Source: Kiritimatiellia bacterium
GTDB taxonomy: Bacteria > Verrucomicrobiota > Kiritimatiellia > RFP12 > UBA1067
Assembly (NCBI GenBank): GCA_017936245.1
Contig: JAGBFY010000086.1
Location: 1 to 7,315, forward strand
DNA: 7,315 nucleotides
Direction of reading: 5' to 3'
A program made the translations under genes and the position numbers. The notes beneath the pieces are model-generated. The model was not told where the DNA came from. It made no database searches and saw only the letters and a program-made list of their open reading frames with translations. The stretch's first letter is position 1; every line of letters begins with the position of its first letter. This document shows positions 1 to 6,713 of the stretch, piece by piece.

Positions 1-3000
1 ATCGACGACTGCCAGTCCGATTCCGCCTCGCTCGACAATATCTTCGAACTTCTTGTGGCGGCAGGTCGCGATCCCGCCCACGCGATGCTGATGCTGATGC
101 CGCAGGCCTGGGGCGAGAAATACCACATGGGACACGACGTACGCGGCTTCTACGAATACCATTCCGCCCTGATGGAACCGTGGGACGGCCCTGCGGCGGT
201 GGCATTCACCGACGGCATCTCCGCCGGAGCCGCACTGGACCGCAACGGACTCAGACCCGCGCGTTGGACGCTCACCAAGGACAATCTTTTCATCCTCGCC
301 TCGGAGACGGGCGTTCTGGACATCAAAGCGGAAGACATCGTCCGCCACGGTCGCGTCAAACCGGGTTCGATGATTTTCCTCGACCTCCCTCAGCACCGCC
401 TGATCGAAGACGCCGAGATCAAGACCCGCTACGCCCGTCGCCGCCCCTATCGGCGCTGGGTCGAGGAAAATCACATCGAAATCCAGGGACTTTTCTCCGA
501 AATCGTCCCCTCGAAGGTGCCTGGAGACCTCGTCAGACGGCAGCAGCGCTTCGACTATACGCAGGAGGATATCGATCTCATCCTCGAACCGATGGCCCGC
601 GACGGCAAAGAACCTGTCGGATCGATGGGCAACGACGCCGCTCTCGCGTGCCGCTCACACGAGCGCCGTTCGCTTTTCGACTGCTTCCACCAGCTCTTCG
701 CCCAGGTCACGAATCCGCCGATCGACCCGATTCGCGAAGAACTCGTCATGTCGCTCATGACCTATATCGGAAACGACGGCAACATCCTCGAAGAAACGCC
801 GGAACACGCTCATCTCATCAGGCTCAACCGCCCGGTGCTGACGGACGACGAACTCCACCGGCTTTCAAAGGTCGGCGATTACGGCTATCCGGTCACGACG
901 CTTTCAACCGAATTTTCCGGGCCCCTGAATGTCGCCCTTGAGGATCTGGGCAAACGCGCCGTTGAAGCCGTCGGCTCGGGCTCGCGCATCATCGTTCTTT
1001 CCGACCGCGCATCCGCCGACGCCCCGATCCCGGCCATTCTCGCTCTTTCATCCGTCAACCGCGCCCTGGTAGACGCGGGGCTTCGCACCTCGACCGGCGT
1101 AATCGTCCAGTCGGGCGAGGTCCGGGAGGTCCATCATTTTGCCGTCCTGCTCGGCTACGGCGCCACGGCGATCAACCCGTACCTTGCGCTCGAGACCATC
1201 TCCTCGCTCTTCCCGAACGACCCGGTCACCGCGGCGGCCAACTACATCAGCGCCGTCGACAAGGGACTTATGAAGATCATGTCGAAAATGGGCATCTCGA
1301 CTCTTCGCAGCTATCGCTCCGCCCAGATCTTCGAGATTGTCGGCCTCGCCGCCGAAATCGTCGAGCGCTACTTCTCCGGCACACCATCCCGAATCGGCGG
1401 ACGCGGATTCAGGGAAATCGAACGCGATCTGCTTGAACGTCCACCGTCCAATGCGACCTGTTCACTGTCCGTGGGCGGACTGTACGGCTATCGCAAAGGA
1501 ACCGAAGACCATCTCTGGACACCACAGACCGTCAGCGCGTTCCGGCAGGCGGTCCGCACGAACGACTACGCGAAATTCAAGGAATACTCCAGCGCCGTCG
1601 ATGCCGCGCAGAAACGCAGCTGCACATTGCGCGGTCTATTCGCCTTCGCCAAGACCTCACCGATCGACATTTCGCAGGTCGAACCGGCCGAATCGATCAT
1701 GAAACGTTTCGTCGGCGGAGCGATGTCCCTCGGATCCCTCTCTCCGGAAGCGCACGAGGCGATCGCGCTGGCGTTCAACTCGATAGGTTCGATGTCCAAT
1801 TCGGGCGAAGGCGGACTCAACTGCGAACGTTTCGGCACAGACGCCGACTGCGGCATCAAACAGGTCGCCTCCGGTCGATTCGGCGTAACGCTTGACTACC
1901 TCCGCAGCGCCAGGGATCTGCAGATAAAGCTGGCCCAGGGCGCGAAACCCGGCGAAGGCGGACAGCTCCCGGCGCACAAGGTGAACGATTTCGTCGCCAG
2001 GCTCCGTCACGCAAGACCCGGTATGACCCTGATTTCGCCGCCGCCACACCACGACATCTACTCGATCGAAGACCTCGCCCAGCTGATCTACGACCTCCGC
2101 TGCGCAAATCATAAAGCCCGCATCAGCGTCAAGCTCGTTTCGGAAGCCGGTGTCGGCACGATCGCCGCGGGCGTCGCCAAGGCCCACGCGGACGTCGTTC
2201 TCATCTCCGGCTTCGACGGCGGAACGGGCGCGGCTCCCCTAACTTCCATGAAGCACGCCGGGCTCCCCTGGGAACTTGGACTTGCCGAAGCCCAGCAGAC
2301 GCTTGTCAAGAACGGACTGAGAGGGCGCGTCAAGATGCAGGTCGACGGACAGCTCAAAACCGGCCGCGATATCATGATCGCAGCCCTGCTCGGCGCCGAA
2401 GAATTCGGATTCGGAACCGCTTTGCTTGTCGCTCTCGGCTGCATTCAGGACCGTCGATGCCACTGCGACACCTGCCCCGTCGGCATCGCGACCCAGTGTG
2501 TCGAGAAGCGCAAGCTTTTCGCGGGAAGTCCCGCCCATATCGTCAACTTCCTCCGCTTTCTCGCGGAGGAGACACGCGAACATCTCGCCGAACTCGGACT
2601 GCGCTCGCTCGACGAGGCTGTCGGACGCACGGAGTTCCTGAAAAACGCAGACCCGAAGACCGGTTTCGATTTCTCGGGATTCTTCGTGAAGGAACAAGGG
2701 GATGAAGCGAAATTCACCGAAGGGGCCAATCCCTATGTTTTCGACTCGTACGATCGCCATCAGCTGATACCGGAGATTGAGAAATGCCCCCTTCCCGGTT
2801 CACCCTATTCCTTCAACCGCACGGTCCGCAACACCGACCGCACCGTGGGAACCGAATTCGCCGGCGAAGTCTCCGCAAAGTACGGCGCTCTCGCCGATGA
2901 TGCGATCACCGTCAACTTCAACGGCACCGCCGGTCAGTCCTTCGGGGCTTTCCTCTGCCCGGGCATAACCTTCAACCTCACAGGCGAAGCCAATGATTTC

Positions 3001-3510
3001 GTCGGCAAAGGACTCTCCGGCGGCATCATCGCGATCAAGCCGCCCGGTGAATCGTCGTTCCGTCCCGAAGACAACATCATCGCAGGCAACGTCATCGCCT
3101 ACGGTGCGACCGGCGGCAGAATCTTCCTGAACGGCCAAGCCGGCGAACGCTTCGGGATCCGCAATTCCGGCGTCACCATGGTCGTGGAGGGCATCGGCGA
3201 CCACGGCTGCGAATACATGACAGGCGGCGAAGTCGTGATTCTCGGTCCCACCGGCGTCAACTTCGGCGCCGGCATGACCGGGGGCACCGCCTATGTCCTC
3301 GATGAAGCGGGAGACTTCGACCTGCGCTGCAATCTCGTCTCCATCGACCTTGCCACGGTTGACGTCAACTCCAGAGACGAACACCACCTGCATGATCTCA
3401 TCCGCGAACACATACGCCGAACCGGCTCACCGCTCGGCAAACGCCTGTTGGAGAACTGGACGGCCTACCGTCCACGCTTCGTCAAGGTCATTCCCGTAAA
3501 GGAGAACTGA
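1..3510 (+). CDS. gltB: Glutamate synthase (NADPH) large subunit, 5'-truncated by the window
   Basis: Large (alpha) subunit of GOGAT: it takes the amide nitrogen from glutamine and transfers it to 2-oxoglutarate on an FMN/iron-sulfur centre, in the cytoplasm. The frame is open from base 1 (IDDCQSDSASLDNIFELL), giving 1169 codons of a protein usually near 1500 residues, so roughly 310-350 N-terminal residues, including the catalytic Cys, lie upstream. Visible in order (local codons): the end of the type II glutamine amidotransferase domain (FYEYHSALMEPWDGP, LDRNGLRPARW); the central domain to about 540 (IIVLSDR at 330); the FMN-binding synthase domain about 547-880 (SNSGEGG, KPGEGGQLPAHKV, GFDGGTGAAPL); the [3Fe-4S] motif C-x5-C-x4-C at C814, C820 and C825; and the GXGXG beta-helix domain about 960-1130. 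An extra Cys sits between the last two cluster ligands. It stops one base before gltD. The identification is secure; no frameshift is apparent. Confidence 0.97.
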   Translation: MDDCQSDSASLDNIFELLVAAGRDPAHAMLMLMPQAWGEKYHMGHDVRGFYEYHSALMEPWDGPAAVAFTDGISAGAALDRNGLRPARWTLTKDNLFILASETGVLDIKAEDIVRHGRVKPGSMIFLDLPQHRLIEDAEIKTRYARRRPYRRWVEENHIEIQGLFSEIVPSKVPGDLVRRQQRFDYTQEDIDLILEPMARDGKEPVGSMGNDAALACRSHERRSLFDCFHQLFAQVTNPPIDPIREELVMSLMTYIGNDGNILEETPEHAHLIRLNRPVLTDDELHRLSKVGDYGYPVTTLSTEFSGPLNVALEDLGKRAVEAVGSGSRIIVLSDRASADAPIPAILALSSVNRALVDAGLRTSTGVIVQSGEVREVHHFAVLLGYGATAINPYLALETISSLFPNDPVTAAANYISAVDKGLMKIMSKMGISTLRSYRSAQIFEIVGLAAEIVERYFSGTPSRIGGRGFREIERDLLERPPSNATCSLSVGGLYGYRKGTEDHLWTPQTVSAFRQAVRTNDYAKFKEYSSAVDAAQKRSCTLRGLFAFAKTSPIDISQVEPAESIMKRFVGGAMSLGSLSPEAHEAIALAFNSIGSMSNSGEGGLNCERFGTDADCGIKQVASGRFGVTLDYLRSARDLQIKLAQGAKPGEGGQLPAHKVNDFVARLRHARPGMTLISPPPHHDIYSIEDLAQLIYDLRCANHKARISVKLVSEAGVGTIAAGVAKAHADVVLISGFDGGTGAAPLTSMKHAGLPWELGLAEAQQTLVKNGLRGRVKMQVDGQLKTGRDIMIAALLGAEEFGFGTALLVALGCIQDRRCHCDTCPVGIATQCVEKRKLFAGSPAHIVNFLRFLAEETREHLAELGLRSLDEAVGRTEFLKNADPKTGFDFSGFFVKEQGDEAKFTEGANPYVFDSYDRHQLIPEIEKCPLPGSPYSFNRTVRNTDRTVGTEFAGEVSAKYGALADDAITVNFNGTAGQSFGAFLCPGITFNLTGEANDFVGKGLSGGIIAIKPPGESSFRPEDNIIAGNVIAYGATGGRIFLNGQAGERFGIRNSGVTMVVEGIGDHGCEYMTGGEVVILGPTGVNFGAGMTGGTAYVLDEAGDFDLRCNLVSIDLATVDVNSRDEHHLHDLIREHIRRTGSPLGKRLLENWTAYRPRFVKVIPVKEN
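3498..3504 (+). promoter_or_regulatory. Shine-Dalgarno site for gltD inside the end of gltB
   Basis: AAAGGAG lies 7 bases before the ATG at 3512 and overlaps the last sense codons of gltB. It fixes the gltD start and points to translation of gltD from the shared gltBD mRNA. Confidence 0.85.
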
Positions 3511-3511
3511 A

Positions 3512-4873
3512 ATGCAACGCATCCACGACTGTTACCGTCCTGTCGCCGAACGCAAAAACGATTTCCACGAAGTCGAACGCCGTTTGTCCGTCGGGGAAAT
3601 CAGCCCCCAGACCAAACGCTGTCTATCCTGCGGAGTCCCCTTCTGCCACGGTTTCGGATGTCCGTTGGGGAACCTCATCCCCGAGCAGAACCGATCCGTC
3701 TCCCGCGGCGACTTCCGCAAGGCGTACGATCTGCTCTCCGTCAACAGCGACTTCCCGGAGTTCACCGCCCGAGTCTGTCCGGCGCTGTGCGAATCCTGCT
3801 GCGCCCATCAGCTCGATGAAGAATCGGTGATGATCCGCCAGAGCGAGAAGCTCATCATCGAAACCGCCTTTGCGAACGGGTGGGTCCTCCCCCGTCCGCC
3901 CGCGTCCGAAAACGGAAAGAAGGCCGCGGTCATCGGCGCGGGCCCCGCCGGACTCTCCGCGGCGGTCACGCTTCGCCGCAGAGGTTGGGCCGTCACGGTT
4001 TACGAGAAGAGCCACGATATCGGCGGACTTCTCCGCTACGGCATCCCGAACTTCAAACTCGACAAATCCGTCATCACGCGCCGCCGGAAGATTCTCGAAG
4101 CCGAAGGCATCATATTCCGGACGGATACCGAAGTCGGCGTCGACGTTTCCGCCGAATATCTGAAGCGCACGAGTGACGCGATCGTCATTGCGATCGGCAC
4201 TCCGGCTGCGCGCGATCTCGGAATTCCCGGACGCCATCTCTCCGGCATCCATCTCGCCCTGGAATTCCTTGGCGGACAGAATCGGTTTCTGACAGGCGAG
4301 ACGACGGTGAATCCCATCAACGCAAAAGACAAACGCGTCCTCGTCATCGGCGGCGGAGACACGGGATCGGATTGTGTCGGCACGGCGATTCGGTACGGAG
4401 CGGAATCAGTCACGCAGATCGAAATCATGCCCAAACCTCCGACGACACGCAGTCCATCAACCCCGTGGCCCCTTTGGCCCTATGAAATGCGGACGAGTTC
4501 CAGCCACCTTGAGGGTTGCGAACGGCGCTGGAGCCTGAATTCGCTCAGATTTCTCGGCAAGGACCGGATAACCGGCGTGGAAGTCGAAAGCGTCGACTGG
4601 GACTTCACCGCGGACGGCAAGCCGGTCAGGTTCACACCCCGCGCCAGCTCGAAAGAGACGATCGAAGCAGACCTTGTCCTCCTGGCGATGGGCTTCACCG
4701 GAGTGCCGTCCGATCATCCCATCGTCCGACAGCTCGCGCTCTCCCAAACGCCAAGGACAACGCTCGTCAGCAGACCGGAATCCAACATCTATTGTGTCGG
4801 CGACTGCCAAAGCGGAGCATCCCTCGTGGTCCGTGCCCTCGCAAGCGGTCGCAGCCTACCGTCCCTTTCGTAG
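3512..4873 (+). CDS. gltD: Glutamate synthase (NADPH) small subunit, with an atypical short C-terminus
   Basis: Small (beta) subunit of GOGAT: it oxidises NADPH at an FAD site and passes electrons through iron-sulfur clusters to GltB. The ATG at 3512 has a good Shine-Dalgarno sequence and follows the gltB stop by one base, so the genes are co-transcribed. The 453 residues show an N-terminal cysteine-rich Fer4_20-type domain (C37, C40, C45, C50, then C89, C93, C96/C97), an FAD dinucleotide motif GAGPAG at 142-147, the segment GGLLRYGIPNFKLDK, an NADPH motif GGGDTG at 280-285, the family block TPWPLWPYEMRTSSSHLEGC, LLAMGF, and the second FAD contact VGDCQSGASLVVRALASGR from 429. After this arginine, family members normally continue with an alanine-rich last helix (pattern xAAxxxDxxL). 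Here the frame gives SLPSLS and stops, so the final helix is missing or frameshifted. Family proteins are usually about 470-490 residues. The function is clear; activity of the end is uncertain. Confidence 0.95.
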   Translation: MQRIHDCYRPVAERKNDFHEVERRLSVGEISPQTKRCLSCGVPFCHGFGCPLGNLIPEQNRSVSRGDFRKAYDLLSVNSDFPEFTARVCPALCESCCAHQLDEESVMIRQSEKLIIETAFANGWVLPRPPASENGKKAAVIGAGPAGLSAAVTLRRRGWAVTVYEKSHDIGGLLRYGIPNFKLDKSVITRRRKILEAEGIIFRTDTEVGVDVSAEYLKRTSDAIVIAIGTPAARDLGIPGRHLSGIHLALEFLGGQNRFLTGETTVNPINAKDKRVLVIGGGDTGSDCVGTAIRYGAESVTQIEIMPKPPTTRSPSTPWPLWPYEMRTSSSHLEGCERRWSLNSLRFLGKDRITGVEVESVDWDFTADGKPVRFTPRASSKETIEADLVLLAMGFTGVPSDHPIVRQLALSQTPRTTLVSRPESNIYCVGDCQSGASLVVRALASGRSLPSLS

Positions 4874-4948
4874 CGTCCGCACCCATAGTGCAAAGAACAG
4901 ATGCGGCCGGATAAATCTTTCCGCCCCTTTCGACACTACCTCATTGGA

Positions 4949-4972
4949 ATTGAAAACTGGTACTGGCAACAT
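4949..4972. repeat. Dispersed direct repeat, copy 1 (left of the ATPase gene)
   Basis: ATTGAAAACTGGTACTGG followed by CAACA matches 6564-6586 at 20 of 23 bases in the same orientation; all three differences are transitions. It contains a tandem hexamer (ACTGGT ACTGGC). The two copies bracket the ATPase gene. Confidence 0.6.
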
Positions 4973-5095
4973 TAGCTTGACTGACAACCTTCTCATACAA
5001 CGCACGGCACCAGCAGAACGCACGGCTCACGCATTATAAACTAACGCATCCTCCTTTACTTCGGCACCATGTGAAATTCGCCACAAACATCGAAA

Positions 5096-5140
5096 CTAAA
5101 GGGGTAATTTTCCTATTACAAACAAATCTTACCCCCTTAA
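5096..5140. promoter_or_regulatory. Inverted repeat upstream of the ATPase promoter, possible operator
   Basis: The arms CTAAAGGGGTAA (5096-5107) and TTACCCCCTTAA (5129-5140) are complementary at 10 of 12 positions across a 21-base spacer. Nested inside is GTAAT-N6-ATTAC (5104-5119). The right arm ends directly before the proposed -35 element, a position suited to an operator. It has no following T-run on the plus strand, so a terminator is less likely. Function is inferred from position only. Confidence 0.4.
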
Positions 5141-5141
5141 C

Positions 5142-5170
5142 TTGCTCTTTCGATCCACCTTTGCTATACT
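5142..5170 (+). promoter_or_regulatory. Extended -10 promoter for the ATPase gene
   Basis: TGCTATACT at 5162-5170 is an extended -10 element (TG-n-TATACT, five of six bases of TATAAT). A weak -35 TTGCTC lies at 5142-5147 with a 17-base spacer. Transcription would start about 7 bases further on, at or next to the ATG at 5178. Confidence 0.55.
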
Positions 5171-5177
5171 TCCAGCC

Positions 5178-6407
5178 ATGAACTACTTCAAAAGAGAAAC
5201 CTATCTCGACAAGATCAGAGGTTTCTACAACGATACCGACATCATAAAAGTGATAACTGGTGTCCGTCGTTGCGGAAAATCCTGTATGATGTCTACTATT
5301 GCCGATGAACTTCGCGCTAATGGCATAGACGAAGCACATATAGTCTATTTTGACCTTGATCGCAGACCTTACCGATCCATAAAAACACCGGACAGCCTTG
5401 AGCAGCTTATCGACAAAAACACATCTGACACCGCTGTGACATATCTTTTTATTGATGAAATCCAGAACGTAAAAGGATTCGAAGAGGTAATCAACGCATT
5501 CCGCGAAGAAGGCCGTCATTCCATTTTCATCACCGGATCCAACTCCTACCTTCTCAGCGGAGAACTTACCACAAAACTGACGGGACGTTACCTTGAATTT
5601 GAAATGTTCCCTCTCACCTTCGACGAATATCTCGGCATGAAGACATTCCTCGGAAAATCTGTCGCCGACGACCTCGTGGAAGAATTCGACCGGTACCTGC
5701 GCGAAGGCGGATTTCCCAAAGCCGTTCAATATGATTCTGCCGAAGATCGCCGGACATACATAAACGGCATTGTCTCCGAGATATTTGAAAAAGACATCAA
5801 ACGCCGTGTAAAAATCCGACACCGTTCCGTATTCCAAAAGGTTCAGACATATCTTATCAACAATTTCGGCACAACGACGAGCCTTTCGAACATCCTTGAA
5901 TCTCTCCATAAGGACGGCACAAAGATCAAGCGCGAAACGCTGCACCGCTACATTCAGGTTCTCAAGGACGCTAAGATTCTTTACGAATGCAACCGATTCG
6001 ACCTCAAATCCCGTTCTTCCATCGGCGGCGAACAGAAATACTACCTCTCCGACCTCGGATTCTACTTCGCCACCAATACCGACACACGGATCAACTACGG
6101 TCCTGTCCTTGAAAACGTCATCTTCACGTATGCCCGCGCTCACGGATACTCGACAAGCATCGGACGTATCGGAAAGCTTGAATGCGACTTCATTCTTCGC
6201 CGCGGAGACTCGGAGTATTCCTATGTCCAAGCCTGCATGACGATGGCCGCGAGCCGCGAAACGGAAGACCGCGAATACGCACCGCTAAGCAAAATCCGAG
6301 ACAATTACCCGAAATACATCCTTACGCGTAACGACCCGATCCAAAACCGAGACGGCATCATCCACAAAAACCTTCCGAAGTTCATGGCGGCCGGCACACT
6401 GTTCTAA
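5178..6407 (+). CDS. AAA-family ATPase with DUF4143-like C-terminal domain
   Basis: A 409-residue P-loop ATPase of the AAA_14/DUF4143 type, a family abundant in gut anaerobes whose cellular role is poorly defined. Visible: Walker A GVRRCGKS at 28-35; Walker B YLFIDE at 89-94; the sensor-like strand SIFITGSNSYLL at 115-126; then LTGRYLEFEMFPLTFDEYL and LREGGFPKAV, typical family blocks. The second half contains a winged-helix-like segment (TSLSNILESL, LHRYIQVLKDAKILYEC), YYLSDLGFYFA, and a nuclease-fold-like end with ECDFILRR (from E335) and YVQACM (from Y349), where the usual acidic and lysine pattern is incomplete. The ATG at 5178 is preferred over the TTG at 5142 because family N-termini begin near YFKRETYL and the TTG lies inside the promoter. 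No Shine-Dalgarno sequence precedes it. Codon use is more AT-rich than in gltBD, consistent with transfer. Family membership is confident; function unknown. Confidence 0.92.
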   Translation: MNYFKRETYLDKIRGFYNDTDIIKVITGVRRCGKSCMMSTIADELRANGIDEAHIVYFDLDRRPYRSIKTPDSLEQLIDKNTSDTAVTYLFIDEIQNVKGFEEVINAFREEGRHSIFITGSNSYLLSGELTTKLTGRYLEFEMFPLTFDEYLGMKTFLGKSVADDLVEEFDRYLREGGFPKAVQYDSAEDRRTYINGIVSEIFEKDIKRRVKIRHRSVFQKVQTYLINNFGTTTSLSNILESLHKDGTKIKRETLHRYIQVLKDAKILYECNRFDLKSRSSIGGEQKYYLSDLGFYFATNTDTRINYGPVLENVIFTYARAHGYSTSIGRIGKLECDFILRRGDSEYSYVQACMTMAASRETEDREYAPLSKIRDNYPKYILTRNDPIQNRDGIIHKNLPKFMAAGTLF

Positions 6408-6479
6408 GCCATGTGTACTAGTTTAGGTGAAAATTAAAGGTAATGGTGAAGAGAGAGAGTTCGGGAAAAGAAGATATGA

Positions 6480-6515
6480 GTTTAGAAGGTTTAGGATGTT
6501 TAGAAAGTTTAGTAC
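6480..6515. repeat. Four-copy 9-bp tandem repeat, GTTTAGNNN
   Basis: GTTTAG occurs at 6480, 6489, 6498 and 6507, exactly 9 bases apart, with variable last three bases (AAG, GAT, AAA, TAC). A further isolated GTTTAG lies at 6421. Copies can pair with CCAAACCTT at 6519-6527 and GAAGGT (6485-6490) with ACCTTC (6514-6519). Confidence 0.75.
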
Positions 6516-6563
6516 CTTCCAAACCTTTTGAACCAACCAACTCCTAACACCTCCCTATTCCAC

Positions 6564-6586
6564 ATTGAAAATTGGCATTGGCAACA
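6564..6586. repeat. Dispersed direct repeat, copy 2 (right of the ATPase gene)
   Basis: ATTGAAAATTGGCATTGG followed by CAACA; 20 of 23 bases match copy 1 at 4949. It contains the tandem hexamer ATTGGC ATTGGC. A partial echo, TGGCAACATT, lies at 6620-6629 and matches copy 1 at 4964-4973. Confidence 0.6.
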
Positions 6587-6593
6587 CATCCTG

Positions 6594-6619
6594 TCCACCG
6601 TAGCCTTGGCGAAGGTGGA
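6594..6619. repeat. Small REP-like hairpin
   Basis: TCCACC (6594-6599) is perfectly complementary to GGTGGA (6614-6619), with a 14-base loop. The loop region holds an alternative stem, CCTT-GGCG-AAGG (6604-6615). No T-run follows, so it does not look like a terminator. Confidence 0.55.
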
Positions 6620-6637
6620 TGGCAACATTCCCCATCG

Positions 6638-6698
6638 TCCACAAATCAACACTCATCTCCACAAATCTGATTTGTGAAGATTGGTGAAGATTTGTGGA
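6638..6698. repeat. 61-bp two-fold symmetric array of 10-bp units
   Basis: Six consecutive 10-bp units around the central T6668: TCCACAAATC, AACACTCATC and TCCACAAATC on the left; GATTTGTGAA, GATTGGTGAA and GATTTGTGGA on the right. The halves are complementary at 25 of 30 positions; the outermost units match perfectly and the innermost at 9 of 10. One unit per helical turn would place like sites on the same DNA face. It could be a multi-site protein-binding region or a cruciform or hairpin. Confidence 0.8.
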
Positions 6699-6701
6699 TA
6701 A
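6693..6701 (-). promoter_or_regulatory. Perfect DnaA-box sequence
   Basis: TTATCCACA on the minus strand (TGTGGATAA on the plus strand) equals the strong E. coli DnaA box consensus. It overlaps the right end of the symmetric array. The plus-strand units ending TCCACA at 6638 and 6658 match the box with two mismatches each. No replication genes are near, so binding is only a possibility. Confidence 0.35.
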
Positions 6702-6713
6702 GGTTCCCCGCCC

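Larger units (their letters stand above)
4874..5177. other. Intergenic region between gltD and the ATPase gene
   Basis: About 304 bases with no convincing gene. No strong rho-independent terminator follows gltD; the only hairpin-like pairing near 4902-4920 is weak. The stretch holds one copy of a dispersed 23-bp repeat (4949-4972), a 10-bp direct repeat AACGCACGGC at 4998-5007 and 5016-5025, an inverted repeat at 5096-5140 and the ATPase promoter. It becomes AT-rich towards the right. Confidence 0.7.
6408..6713. other. Gene-free, repeat-rich region after the ATPase gene
   Basis: About 306 bases with no supportable gene on either strand. It holds a purine-rich stretch (6430-6480), a 9-bp tandem repeat (6480-6515), copy 2 of the dispersed repeat, a small hairpin (6594-6619) and the 61-bp symmetric array (6638-6698). 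No strong terminator for the ATPase gene is seen; the imperfect pairing of 6486-6495 with 6519-6527 followed by TTTTG is the only weak candidate. Confidence 0.7.

Noticed and set aside
660..720. Possible compensated frameshift in gltB (ACRSHERRSLFDCF)
   Set aside because: The segment diverges from the usual sequence but has the same length, and family-like residues resume directly on both sides, so ordinary divergence is simpler.
180..941. 253-codon plus-strand frame inside gltB
   Set aside because: Arg/Pro-rich low-complexity translation typical of a shifted frame in GC-rich DNA; gltB is intact in its own frame.
55..3510. GTG at 55 as the real start of gltB
   Set aside because: The frame is open and family-like upstream to base 1 (SDSASLDNIFELL), so the GTG is an internal valine codon and the gene is truncated by the window.
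4902..4925. Terminator after gltD
   Set aside because: Pairing between GCGG/CGGA and TCCG/CCGC is short with competing registers, and only TTT follows, too weak to call.
5142..5177. TTG at 5142 as the start of the ATPase
   Set aside because: It would add MLFRSTFAILPA, which is not like family N-termini, and it overlaps the probable -35 and -10 elements; the ATG at 5178 fits better.
5034..6230. 398-codon open frame on the minus strand opposite the ATPase gene
   Set aside because: It lies almost wholly antisense to a gene with clear Walker motifs, has no recognisable domain and no visible ribosome binding site, and is rich in Phe and Val as expected for the complement of codons used on the plus strand.
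6638..6698. CRISPR-like array
   Set aside because: Units are only 10 bp, in both orientations and symmetric about a centre; there are no uniform repeats with unique 30-base spacers and no cas genes.
6630..6710. Chromosomal replication origin
   Set aside because: Only one perfect DnaA box, no AT-rich unwinding region beside it and no dnaA, dnaN, gyrB or parAB genes in the window.
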